A stretch of 64,000 nt of DNA. It comes from Chitinophaga sp. YR573. Lineage in GTDB: Bacteria; Bacteroidota; Bacteroidia; Chitinophagales; Chitinophagaceae. Positions 43,975 to 52,760 of this stretch are shown one piece after another. The stretch lies in the NCBI RefSeq assembly GCF_900110995.1, contig NZ_FOJF01000001.1, positions 4,624,803-4,688,802 of the forward strand. The letters run 5' to 3'. How positions within the stretch are numbered: position 1 is the stretch's first letter; every line of letters starts with the position of its first letter. A program made the translations under genes and the position numbers. The notes beneath the pieces were generated by a model, which ran no database searches, was not told the origin of the DNA, and saw only the letters and a list, made by a program, of their open reading frames with translations.

Positions 43975-44574
43975 ATGGATGGGGCCAAAACAGAAATATC
44001 TTTACTCCATGATCTTGCCGGCGGAAATTTTGCTGCCTTTGAAACATTGTATCATCAGTACAAGCAGGTTGTGTATGCCAATATCTATAAGATGGTAAGG
44101 CAGCCGGAAGCCGCAGAAGATATTTTGCAGGAAGTGTTTCTGGCCCTCTGGCAGAACCGTCAGAAGGTGCACCAGGATAAATCAGTAGCAGGATGGCTTT
44201 TTGTGGTGAGCTATAATAAGGCCGCTACTTATCTGAAACAGCAGTTAAAATCAGCTATTATACTGGATGAATACCCTGAAAACCTTCCACAGGAAGAACA
44301 GGACGATGATGAACTGTATCATATACAGTTGTCTATAGTAGAAGATGCTATTAACCATTTACCCGCCCGTAAGAAAGAAGTATTCCGTTTATGCCGTCTG
44401 GAAGGCCGGCCCTATGAAGAAGTAGCAGAAATAGTAGGTATCTCGGTGCCATCCGTAAAAGATTACCTGAAGCAATCCACACGTTTTATTAAAAGATATG
44501 TACAGGGGGAATATACTACCGCCTCTGGTCTTACCACTTTATCCCTGCTGATCATTTTCCTGGAGAATTACTGA
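43975..44574 (+). CDS. ECF RNA polymerase sigma factor
   Basis: 199 residues from ATG 43975. A longer in-frame start at 43834 would read through the promoter palindrome and is rejected. Sigma region 2 covers the first ~75 residues (FAAFETLYHQYKQVVYANIYKMVRQPEAAEDILQEVFLALWQNR), region 4 the second half (LPARKKEVFRLCRLEGRPYEEVAEIVGISVPSVKDYLKQ). It heads an operon with FecR, SusC and SusD, the typical Bacteroidota cell-surface signalling arrangement. It should activate the downstream genes when the anti-sigma factor releases it. Confidence 0.95.
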   Translation: MDGAKTEISLLHDLAGGNFAAFETLYHQYKQVVYANIYKMVRQPEAAEDILQEVFLALWQNRQKVHQDKSVAGWLFVVSYNKAATYLKQQLKSAIILDEYPENLPQEEQDDDELYHIQLSIVEDAINHLPARKKEVFRLCRLEGRPYEEVAEIVGISVPSVKDYLKQSTRFIKRYVQGEYTTASGLTTLSLLIIFLENY

Positions 44575-44640
44575 GTTAACAATCTGGTAACATTAGAATC
44601 ATCCCCTTTCACTCCCTCTTGGAGTATTTACTCTTGAATC

Positions 44641-45645
44641 ATGGAAGATATCCAACATCTCATAGAAAAGTTCTGGGCAGGTAAGATTACCCCAGCAGAA
44701 AAACAGCAATTGTTCGAATATATGAACAATGATGCTGCGTGGAAAGAATATATGGAGCAGGCATATGCTGACAGTCGGGAAGAACTGTTAAGCGAACCTG
44801 CCGGAGAAAGAGTGTTGCAGGGATTACGTGAACAGATAACAGTTCCTAAGAAGGTAAGCATTATACCTGTGTGGAGCCGCTGGGCAGCCGCTGCGATGAT
44901 CATTATTATGGCAGGATGGGGATTCTTCTATATAAATAAAGATACACATCAGCTGGCGATACAAACAGCGCCTGTAAAGCAATTATTGCAGCACAGCAAT
45001 ACCGGCAGACATACGGAAATAATAGCACTGTCTGATGGTTCTGAAGTGCAGTTGCAACCAGGTAGTGTGATCAGTTATTATCCATCCTTTGATAGCCTGG
45101 AACGTAATATCTCATTAGAAGGGACGGCATTATTTAAAGTAGCAAAAGATCATCAACGTCCTTTCAGTGTTATCGCAAAAGGGTTTACTACTACAGCCCT
45201 GGGGACTGTCTTTTCTGTAAGTACCACACAATCGGATAAGTTATCTGTGAAACTGCTGGAAGGAAAGGTAGTTGTAAAGACCGCAAGAGGTAGTGATCTG
45301 GTGATGAAAGAAATGTATTTAACACCAGGACAGGAATTCGTTGTTAACATGGTACTGAAACAGTTTCATGTTGAGAATATTGCTCCGTCAAAAACGGTAC
45401 AGGCAAGAGAGCATATCATCATCATGTCATTTAATAAATCGCACTTACAGGATGTATTTGCACAACTGGGCAACTATTATCATGTACAGTTTGATATAGA
45501 TACGGTAGCAATAAAAGGATTGTCATTCACAGGAACATTTGAAAAATCAGACTCCCTGCAGGTGGTATTATCAGCCATATGCAATATGAATGATCTTACA
45601 TTCAATAAAGAGGGAAGGAAAATAGTCATCAGCAAACAACAGTAA
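44641..45645 (+). CDS. FecR-type anti-sigma regulator
   Basis: 334 residues. Cytosolic N-terminus (about 1-80, WAGKITPAEKQQLFEYM), one transmembrane helix (about 82-100), periplasmic FecR domain (about 120-225, LSDGSEVQLQPGSVISY, GTALFKVAKDH, GTVFSV) and a C-terminal DUF4974/STN-like domain (about 260-334, SHLQDVFAQLGNYYHVQFDID). It holds the ECF sigma factor at the membrane and receives a signal from the outer-membrane transporter. 66 nt after the sigma gene, 77 nt before susC. Confidence 0.93.
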   Translation: MEDIQHLIEKFWAGKITPAEKQQLFEYMNNDAAWKEYMEQAYADSREELLSEPAGERVLQGLREQITVPKKVSIIPVWSRWAAAAMIIIMAGWGFFYINKDTHQLAIQTAPVKQLLQHSNTGRHTEIIALSDGSEVQLQPGSVISYYPSFDSLERNISLEGTALFKVAKDHQRPFSVIAKGFTTTALGTVFSVSTTQSDKLSVKLLEGKVVVKTARGSDLVMKEMYLTPGQEFVVNMVLKQFHVENIAPSKTVQAREHIIIMSFNKSHLQDVFAQLGNYYHVQFDIDTVAIKGLSFTGTFEKSDSLQVVLSAICNMNDLTFNKEGRKIVISKQQ

Positions 45646-45722
45646 ATCCGGATTTATAAGCATACTGTAACCGCTTCATGGGCGGTACGGGATACCTATT
45701 GTCAAAATTATAAAAGAAAAAA

Positions 45723-48700
45723 ATGCAACATCACAAGTTTTTCCGACAGTTTATAACAGTCTGTATGCTGTTAATGAGTCTTACGGTACAGGCGCAGCAA
45801 ACTGCCAGGATCAAGGGAATGGTCGTGAATGAAAAAGGGGAGAGTATGCCGGGAGTTACCGTGCAGATGAATGAAACCGGGAGTAAGGTTATCAAAGCCA
45901 CTATGACCAATGAAAAAGGGATCTATACATTTGATCATTTGACTGTAGGTAGTAAGTATGATTTTGTTTTCACGACCGTTGGGTATGAAAAATATATTTC
46001 CAATGCTTACCTGATAAATGATGGTGATAATAACTCATTACTGGTAAGAATGAGTCTTGCTACAAAAGCATTGGGAGATGTAGTGGTGATTGGTTACGGA
46101 CAGCAATCAAGAATGAAAGTAACCGGTGTGATCTCGCAGGTGAAGTCGAAAGAGTTAAGTCGTTATAGCGGAAGTAGTTTTGCTCAACAGCTGACAGGCA
46201 AAGCCGCAGGAGTAGTTATCAACGATGCTTCCGCACAACCGGGCACAGATCCGCAGATCGTCATCCGTGGTATAGGTACATTAACAGCAGGAAGAAATCC
46301 TTTAATAGTAGTAGATGGATTCCCATTATCAGAAGGATCTTCTTTTAATTCCATCAATCCACAGGATATTGAATCTGTAGATATCCTGAAAGATCCGGCT
46401 TCTGCTGCCATCTATGGTTCCAGGGCCGCTAACGGGGTGATTTTAGTCACCACTAAAAAAGGGAAATCAGATCAGTTTAAAGTATCACTGGATGTATATG
46501 CCGGTACACAACAACGTGCAGATCGTGTTAAATATGTAGATGCTTATGAAGCCGCTACTTTTTTCACAGAAGCAAGAGACTGGGGATATGTATCCAAGAA
46601 CCCTGCAAACAGGAGTATTAATGACGACAGGGCTACCCGTATTGCAAAAGGAGGTAGCCTGCGTGAACTGCGCCTGAATTACCTGGCCCCCTATCTGGCA
46701 AAACAACCCGGGCTTACCAATACCAACTGGCAGGATGAGGTATTCAGAGATGCACAGATGAGCAGTTATAACCTGGCTATCTCCGGTGGATCTGCAAAGA
46801 CAAACTATTATGTAGCCGGTAATTATTTCAACCAGCAGGGGATTGTCATCAATAATGGATTAAAGCGTTACAGCGGTACTATCAAAATAGATACTAAAGT
46901 ATCTGATCGTTTTGATATGGGTGTAAGTATCAATCCTTCCTGGAACTCACAAAATTATTTTGAAAACAATACCAACTGGTCTAATGATCCGATAGCTGAT
47001 ATCTACATTATGTATCCGTTTTTCAGTCCGCGTAATGCAGACGGATCACTGGCTATCAGCAAACAGATTATTGCCAATACTCCTGAAGATGGAGCACTGG
47101 GAGAAAATGCAGTAGCGCTGGCCACGAAGATCAGGAATAAAAGAGATTTTTTCAGAACATTTGGTAATGGATATCTTTCTTATAAATTACTGGATGGACT
47201 GAAATTAAAAACACTGGTAGGCGGAGATGTTGTCAGTAACCTGTTCGACTTTTATAACCCTTCCAGCATAGGACAATACAGAGGAGCTGCACCTAAACCT
47301 GCAAGCGCTGTCGAGACAAGGAACCTGAATGTGAACTACCTCTGGGAGAATACCCTGAACTACACTAAAAGCTGGGGATCTCATGATCTGGATGTACTGG
47401 CTGGTTATACCTTTCAGAAAGAGACAGGATCAACAACAACTGTAACCGGCTCCGGTATCGCAGATGATAACATTACCAACATAGGCGGGGCCAGTGCATT
47501 TACTGCTGTCGCTGCCCGCTATACCTGGGTACAGATCTCTTACCTGGCCCGTGCACAGTATGCTTACCGCGATAAATACCTGTTCTCTGCTACTGTAAGA
47601 AGAGATGGTTCTTCCCGTTTTGGTGATGACAGGAAATGGGGCAATTTCCCCTCGGTGACAGCAGGCTGGATCCTGAGTAAGGAAGGCTTCTTCCCGCAAT
47701 CAAATGTACTGACCTTTGCCAAACTGCGCACTACTTACGGACAATCCGGTAATAACCAGATAGGTTCCTATAGCTCAAAAGCGCTGGTAAATTCTTCCAA
47801 TTACGTATATGGTAATACGTTGGGAGCTGGTTTTGCTGCGACTACTACTCCTAATCCAAACCTCTCATGGGAAACCAAAACATCTTCCAACTTTGGTATT
47901 GATCTGGGCTTATGGAACCATTTCAATATTACTGCCGACTATTATACTTCTATTACAAAAGACTTATTGCTGAATGTTCCCGTTCCTGATGCATCAGGTT
48001 TCAGCACCTCTATCCAGAATATCGGTAAAGTGAAAAACTCAGGTTTTGAGGTAGAATTATCAGGAACAGAGATAACACTGGGGCCTGTGAAATGGAGCTT
48101 TAGCGGCAATCTTGCTACTAACAGGAACGTAGTGCAGGCACTGGCTCCCGGTCAGAAGCAGATCATTACAGGCGCTGAAAGTAATTTCCGCACAAGGGTT
48201 GGAGGACCAGTGGCAGAGTTGTATGGTTATAAGGTAACAGGTGTATATAAAACACAGGCAGAGATAGATAACACGCCACATATGGCTGGTACACTTACCG
48301 GCGATTACAAAGTAGAAGATATCGACCACAACGGAAAGATTGACACAGATGACCGTATGGGATTCGGGACCTACAATCCTAAATTTACTTATGGCTTTTC
48401 AAATAATTTCTCCTACAAAGGATTTGAACTGAGCTTTGCTTTACAGGGTATTCAGGGAAGAAAAACTTACGACAGGCAGATCGCGTTATTTGATGAATCG
48501 GGAGAAGGGTTTTCTGTACCCAGCAAATATTATTATGATCATCGTTATCATCCCATTGATAACCCCAACGGTTTCCTGGGACAACCTAACCTCGGTAATT
48601 TATCCAGCAACAGGAAATTAACCCGCGCCTCCAGCATCTTCTTTAAGAAAGCAGATTACCTGCGCCTGCGTAATATTCAGCTGGCATATACCCTGCCTGC

Positions 48701-48893
48701 AGCCTGGACTTCCAGGGCAAAGATGTCTGCAGCAAGAGTATATATTACTGCCAATAACCTTTTCACTATTACAGATTTCAGAGGATATAATCCGGATGCT
48801 ACTTCTACAGATAATGTATTGACTAATGGATTGTCAATGGCCAATTATCCGGTAGCAAAATCATTCATCATCGGGTTTAACGTCACCTTTTAA
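45723..48893 (+). CDS. SusC/RagA-family TonB-dependent outer-membrane transporter (ECF-linked)
   Basis: 1056 residues. Signal peptide (1-24, VQAQ), carboxypeptidase-regulatory-like domain (about 27-112), the DVVVIGYG hallmark at 119-126, plug (to about 250) and barrel ending in FNVTF. It has no extra N-terminal STN signalling domain, although it lies behind an ECF/FecR pair that normally works through one. It starts 77 nt after fecR, and a small inverted repeat (ACCGC/GCGGT) lies in the gap. With SusD and a glycerophosphodiesterase following, it probably imports a glycerophosphodiester-containing ligand or an accompanying glycan. Confidence 0.95.
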   Translation: MQHHKFFRQFITVCMLLMSLTVQAQQTARIKGMVVNEKGESMPGVTVQMNETGSKVIKATMTNEKGIYTFDHLTVGSKYDFVFTTVGYEKYISNAYLINDGDNNSLLVRMSLATKALGDVVVIGYGQQSRMKVTGVISQVKSKELSRYSGSSFAQQLTGKAAGVVINDASAQPGTDPQIVIRGIGTLTAGRNPLIVVDGFPLSEGSSFNSINPQDIESVDILKDPASAAIYGSRAANGVILVTTKKGKSDQFKVSLDVYAGTQQRADRVKYVDAYEAATFFTEARDWGYVSKNPANRSINDDRATRIAKGGSLRELRLNYLAPYLAKQPGLTNTNWQDEVFRDAQMSSYNLAISGGSAKTNYYVAGNYFNQQGIVINNGLKRYSGTIKIDTKVSDRFDMGVSINPSWNSQNYFENNTNWSNDPIADIYIMYPFFSPRNADGSLAISKQIIANTPEDGALGENAVALATKIRNKRDFFRTFGNGYLSYKLLDGLKLKTLVGGDVVSNLFDFYNPSSIGQYRGAAPKPASAVETRNLNVNYLWENTLNYTKSWGSHDLDVLAGYTFQKETGSTTTVTGSGIADDNITNIGGASAFTAVAARYTWVQISYLARAQYAYRDKYLFSATVRRDGSSRFGDDRKWGNFPSVTAGWILSKEGFFPQSNVLTFAKLRTTYGQSGNNQIGSYSSKALVNSSNYVYGNTLGAGFAATTTPNPNLSWETKTSSNFGIDLGLWNHFNITADYYTSITKDLLLNVPVPDASGFSTSIQNIGKVKNSGFEVELSGTEITLGPVKWSFSGNLATNRNVVQALAPGQKQIITGAESNFRTRVGGPVAELYGYKVTGVYKTQAEIDNTPHMAGTLTGDYKVEDIDHNGKIDTDDRMGFGTYNPKFTYGFSNNFSYKGFELSFALQGIQGRKTYDRQIALFDESGEGFSVPSKYYYDHRYHPIDNPNGFLGQPNLGNLSSNRKLTRASSIFFKKADYLRLRNIQLAYTLPAAWTSRAKMSAARVYITANNLFTITDFRGYNPDATSTDNVLTNGLSMANYPVAKSFIIGFNVTF

Positions 48894-48902
48894 TTATTTA
48901 TC

Positions 48903-50300
48903 ATGAAGAAGATCAGCTTTATTATATTATTATTTTTATGTAGTTCCTGCACAAAGGAGTTGTTTCAGGACCCTTCTACAGAAAAAGAATCCGGTAGTTT
49001 TCTGAGTACAGAAAGGGAAGTAGAGGAATATGTGAATTCAGTATATGCCAACTTACAGTTTAACGGGTTATACGGCCTGTTTATGCCCGCGCTTACGGAA
49101 ATCCCTTCTGATAACACCTATGATGAAGTACCGGCCAATGACGACGGTATTTACGGTCAGCTGGACCAGTTCACCCTCATCCCTTCCAACAGTATTATTG
49201 CTGCTGCCTGGCAGGATTCCTATAAGGCTATCCAGAAAGCGAATGTTGTGCTGAACCGTATAGATAATATCACTTATGCGGTACCTGCTACAAAAGATGC
49301 CCGTAAAGGAGAAATGAAATTCATCCGTGCATTGTTATATTTTAACCTGGTAAGATTATATGGAGATGTACCTTTAGTGCTGAAAGAAACAACAGATCCT
49401 AATGCATATTTTGGACTGGGTCGTACTCCGGCCGCCGATGTATATGTTCAGATTAAAAAAGACCTGACAGAAGCCATTGATGAATTGCCGGTTTCTTCCA
49501 CACAGGCCGGGAGAGTTATCAAAACTGCTGCGCAATCATTATTGGGAAAGGTATACCTGACACTGAAAGAATATTCCAATGCGGAAACAGTATTGCTGGC
49601 CGTGGTTAATTCCGGTAAACACCGTCTGATGACAAATCCGGCAGATGTTTTCAGTATCAGTAATGAGAACAATGCAGAGATTATATTTGCAGTACAGTTT
49701 GCATCAGGTATAAATGGAAATACGGAAGGTAGTACGATGTTTCAGCAGTTTAGCCCTTCCGGTACACAATCAGGCGCAAAAGGCCATAATCTGCCGACAA
49801 AAAGTATATACAATCTGTATACCGCCACTGACAAAAGAAAAGGAACATATATTGATGTCACTACTTCAGGGGTACCTTATTGTAAGAAACTTTCTTTGCC
49901 AACGACAGTGATCACAGATGGGGGAAGTGATGTGGTTGTATTACGCTATGCGGATGTATTGCTGATGCTGGCAGAAACGGAGAATGAACTGAAGAATACC
50001 ACTGCCGCCATCCCTTATCTGGATTCCATCAGGATCAGGGCCGGCCTTGCTGCCACCACTGCTCTTACGGAGGATGATGTAAGGGCTGCTATCGATCTGG
50101 AAAGAAGACTGGAACTGATAGGAGAAGGACAACGCTGGTTCGATCTGTTACGCACAGGTACAGCCATTACTGTTATGAATAAATGGTTTTCTGATAACGG
50201 GATACTGACAACGATTGATATACATAATCTTTTAATGCCGGTGCCACAGGCGCAGATAGATACGGATCCGACTGTAGAACAAAATAAGGGATATAACTAA
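48903..50300 (+). CDS. SusD/RagB-family nutrient-binding lipoprotein
   Basis: 465 residues, lipobox Cys16 (CSSC). SusD features: FLSTEREVEEYVNSVYANL, RALLYFNLVRLYGDVPLV, GRTPAADVYVQIKKDL, and C-terminal ERRLELIGEGQRWFDLLRTG with MPVPQAQID. It is the lid of the SusC pore. It starts 9 nt after susC and ends one base before the GDPD gene. Confidence 0.95.
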   Translation: MKKISFIILLFLCSSCTKELFQDPSTEKESGSFLSTEREVEEYVNSVYANLQFNGLYGLFMPALTEIPSDNTYDEVPANDDGIYGQLDQFTLIPSNSIIAAAWQDSYKAIQKANVVLNRIDNITYAVPATKDARKGEMKFIRALLYFNLVRLYGDVPLVLKETTDPNAYFGLGRTPAADVYVQIKKDLTEAIDELPVSSTQAGRVIKTAAQSLLGKVYLTLKEYSNAETVLLAVVNSGKHRLMTNPADVFSISNENNAEIIFAVQFASGINGNTEGSTMFQQFSPSGTQSGAKGHNLPTKSIYNLYTATDKRKGTYIDVTTSGVPYCKKLSLPTTVITDGGSDVVVLRYADVLLMLAETENELKNTTAAIPYLDSIRIRAGLAATTALTEDDVRAAIDLERRLELIGEGQRWFDLLRTGTAITVMNKWFSDNGILTTIDIHNLLMPVPQAQIDTDPTVEQNKGYN

Positions 50301-50301
50301 C

Positions 50302-51186
50302 ATGAAACAGGTACTTACATTTTTATTATTGCTGCTTACTATAGCAGTAAATGCGCAGGTGAATGCTATTATCAGTGAATTTAAAAATCCTTTAGGGAAA
50401 GAGGTACTGGTAGCTGCCCATCGGGGCGACTGGCGCAATGCACCTGAGAACTCTATCGCTGCTATTAAATATGCGATTGCGATGGGAGTGGATATCGTGG
50501 AGATTGATATACAGAAAACAGCAGATGGTCAGCTTGTTCTCATGCATGATGAGAAGATCGATCGTACTACTACCGGTAAAGGAAAGGTGAGTGATTTTAC
50601 CCTGGATTCTCTGAAAACATTGTACCTGCGCAACGGATGTGGTGTTCCTACCCATCATCGTATTCCTACACTGGAAGAAGCTATGCTGGCTGCAAAAGGG
50701 AAAGTGATGGTGAACCTGGATAAATCTTACAGATATATAAACGAAGCATATGCTGTGCTTGAAAAAACAGGTACTGTTAATCAGGCTATTTTTAAAGGAG
50801 ATTTACCTGCCGGCAAAGTAATAGATGATTATGCAGCTGTATTGAAAAAGATACATTACATGTCTATCGTATCGCTGGATGATTCCGCGGCGCTGCATAC
50901 TATTCATGATGCCGTATCACAGATAAAACCGGTAGCTTTTGAGCTGATATTTAAAAGTGATACACCTGCTATTTTATCCCATCTGAAAGATATTAAACAA
51001 TCCAGGTTATGGGTAAATTCTTTGTGGGCCAGTCTGAATGGTGGTCATTATGATGATATGGCTTTCGACGATGGCAATATAAAGGATAGCTGGCAATGGC
51101 TGCTGGATAGAGGGTTTACTATTATTCAGACAGACAGGCCGGCAGCATTACTGGCCTATCTAAGGAAGAAAGGATTGCATAAGTGA
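50302..51186 (+). CDS. Secreted glycerophosphodiester phosphodiesterase
   Basis: 294 residues with a signal peptide (1-18, AVNAQ). A GDPD TIM-barrel with AAHRGDWRNAPENSIAA (catalytic His/Arg and Glu), VEIDIQKTADGQLVLMHDEKIDRTT (metal Glu/Asp and second His), and a C-terminal FTIIQTDRP. It splits glycerophosphodiesters (from phospholipids, teichoic acids or glycerophosphoinositol) into glycerol-3-phosphate and an alcohol. Only 1 nt after susD, so it is the enzyme of this ECF-controlled uptake operon. Confidence 0.93.
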   Translation: MKQVLTFLLLLLTIAVNAQVNAIISEFKNPLGKEVLVAAHRGDWRNAPENSIAAIKYAIAMGVDIVEIDIQKTADGQLVLMHDEKIDRTTTGKGKVSDFTLDSLKTLYLRNGCGVPTHHRIPTLEEAMLAAKGKVMVNLDKSYRYINEAYAVLEKTGTVNQAIFKGDLPAGKVIDDYAAVLKKIHYMSIVSLDDSAALHTIHDAVSQIKPVAFELIFKSDTPAILSHLKDIKQSRLWVNSLWASLNGGHYDDMAFDDGNIKDSWQWLLDRGFTIIQTDRPAALLAYLRKKGLHK

Positions 51187-51245
51187 TGTTTGAATTATAC
51201 AATTATCTGTTTGATATCTGTAGAAGCCCTGACTACAGGCAGCTG

Positions 51246-51253
51246 TAACTTTG
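51246..51253 (+). promoter_or_regulatory. -7 element TAACTTTG for the Atu4866-type gene
   Basis: Exact TAnnTTTG, 10 nt before ATG 51264. Confidence 0.6.
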
Positions 51254-51263
51254 AGTTATTAAA

Positions 51264-51518
51264 ATGATTCATATGGAACAGCATCACAAATACGTAGGCA
51301 TGTGGGTAACTGCCAACGGATATATCAGACAGGAATTACTATCCAATGGTAAGTATGATGAAGCGCGTGGGAATAAGCAAAGTGCTTATACAGGCAGATA
51401 TGAAATAAAGGGAGATCATATCATGTACTGGGATGATAGCGGATTTACAGCAACAGGAGATTTTAAAGATGAAGATACCCTCTATCATGGCGGATATATC
51501 TTCTTCAGAGAAAAATAA
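51264..51518 (+). CDS. Atu4866-domain small protein
   Basis: 84 residues, no signal. The whole length matches the Atu4866 (PF11512) pattern: YVGMWVTANGYIRQELLSNGKYDEARGNKQSAYTG, then DHIMYWDDSGFTATGDF and the LYHGGYIFFRE ending. A small beta-barrel of unknown function, often near flavin oxidoreductases or other redox enzymes, as here (LLM oxidoreductase 120 bp downstream). Confidence 0.85.
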   Translation: MIHMEQHHKYVGMWVTANGYIRQELLSNGKYDEARGNKQSAYTGRYEIKGDHIMYWDDSGFTATGDFKDEDTLYHGGYIFFREK

Positions 51519-51641
51519 ATACCCGCTCCGGAATAGAAAGCCTTGGACTGATGTCTGAGGCTTTTTTATTACCTGCACATAGTTCCCCACAGGAAAGCAC
51601 AACTATTTCTGAAAGTAAGATCACATTCCGATATTTGTGTG

Positions 51642-52682
51642 ATGAAAATGGAATTAGGTATTAGCTCCTTTGGGGACGTACGTCGTGACCATGGAGCAGG
51701 AAAGGCAGTAAATGCACATCGCCGCATGCAGGAATTACTCGCTGAAATAAAGCTGGCAGATGAAGTGGGACTGGATGTATTTGCTTTGGGAGAACATCAC
51801 CGGCCTGATTTTATGGTATCAGCGCCTGAAGTGATACTGGCAGCAGCGGCGGCCACTACTAAAAACATACGTTTATCCAGTTCTGTGACTGTATTAAGTT
51901 CAGTGGACCCTGTGAGAACGTTTCAGAACTTCGCTACCGTAGACCTGATTTCCGGCGGACGTGCCGAGATCATGGCTGGCCGAGGTTCCTTCATTGAATC
52001 CTTCCCTTTATTCGGATATAAACTGGATGATTATGATGCGCTTTTCAATGAAAAACTGGAAATGCTGCTGACGATCAACAAGAATGAATTTGTTACCTGG
52101 AAAGGAGAGTTCAGGGCGCCTTTGGTGAACCGGGGCATCTACCCGCGTCCCTTGCAGGAGTCTCTGCCTGTATGGCTGGCAGCAGGAGGTACCCCTGCAT
52201 CTGCCAAACGTGCCGGCAGGATGAATCTTCCGCTGATGCTGGCATTGTTGGGTGGTAGTCCGGAACATTTTGTACCCTTCGTTAAAACGTACAGGGATGC
52301 CGCTACAGCGGCAGGCCATGATGCCGGTAAATTACAGCTGGGTATCAGCTCGCAGTTCCATATTGCAGAGCATGAAGACGAAGCCGCCGAAGATTTCTAT
52401 CCCGGATATGAAGTGCTGATGAACCGCGTAGGAGCGGAGAGAGGCTGGTCGCCCCTTAACAGGCCACAGTTCGACTATCTCAGAGAGAAAGGACCACTGA
52501 TGGTAGGTGGTGTGGAGCAGGCCATTGATAAGATACTGGCGCAGCATAAATTATTCGGGAATACCCGTTTCCTTGCGCAGCTGGTAGGAGATGAAATGCC
52601 ACATGATAAGGTATTACGCTCTATAGAATTGTACGGTACTAAAGTAGCGCCGGCAGTGCGAAAAGCGTTGGGAGATAAATAA
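51642..52682 (+). CDS. Luciferase-like (LLM class) flavin-dependent oxidoreductase
   Basis: 346 residues from ATG 51642 (ATG 51648 possible). LLM TIM-barrel: LAEIKLADEVGLDVFALGEHHRPDF, IRLSSSVTVLSSVDPVRTFQNFATVDLISGGRAEIMAGRGSF, and GGTPASAKRAGRMNLPLML. It oxidises or reduces a small molecule with FMN. GATATTTG (one mismatch from -7) ends 4 nt before the ATG, another short-leader arrangement. It ends next to a 23-bp perfect inverted repeat. Confidence 0.92.
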   Translation: MKMELGISSFGDVRRDHGAGKAVNAHRRMQELLAEIKLADEVGLDVFALGEHHRPDFMVSAPEVILAAAAATTKNIRLSSSVTVLSSVDPVRTFQNFATVDLISGGRAEIMAGRGSFIESFPLFGYKLDDYDALFNEKLEMLLTINKNEFVTWKGEFRAPLVNRGIYPRPLQESLPVWLAAGGTPASAKRAGRMNLPLMLALLGGSPEHFVPFVKTYRDAATAAGHDAGKLQLGISSQFHIAEHEDEAAEDFYPGYEVLMNRVGAERGWSPLNRPQFDYLREKGPLMVGGVEQAIDKILAQHKLFGNTRFLAQLVGDEMPHDKVLRSIELYGTKVAPAVRKALGDK

Positions 52683-52684
52683 CG

Positions 52685-52746
52685 TACAAGAGGTTGTCAA
52701 AATGAAACATCCCTTTAGTGGTATTTCATTTTGACAACCTCTTGTA
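52685..52746. terminator. Long bidirectional terminator: 23-bp perfect inverted repeat
   Basis: Arms 52685-52707 and 52724-52746 are exact complements with a 16-nt loop, between the convergent LLM gene (+) and the unassigned secreted-protein gene (-). It is longer than the other terminators here and could also be a small palindromic element. Confidence 0.85.
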
Positions 52747-52760
52747 ACTATTCATGGAGT

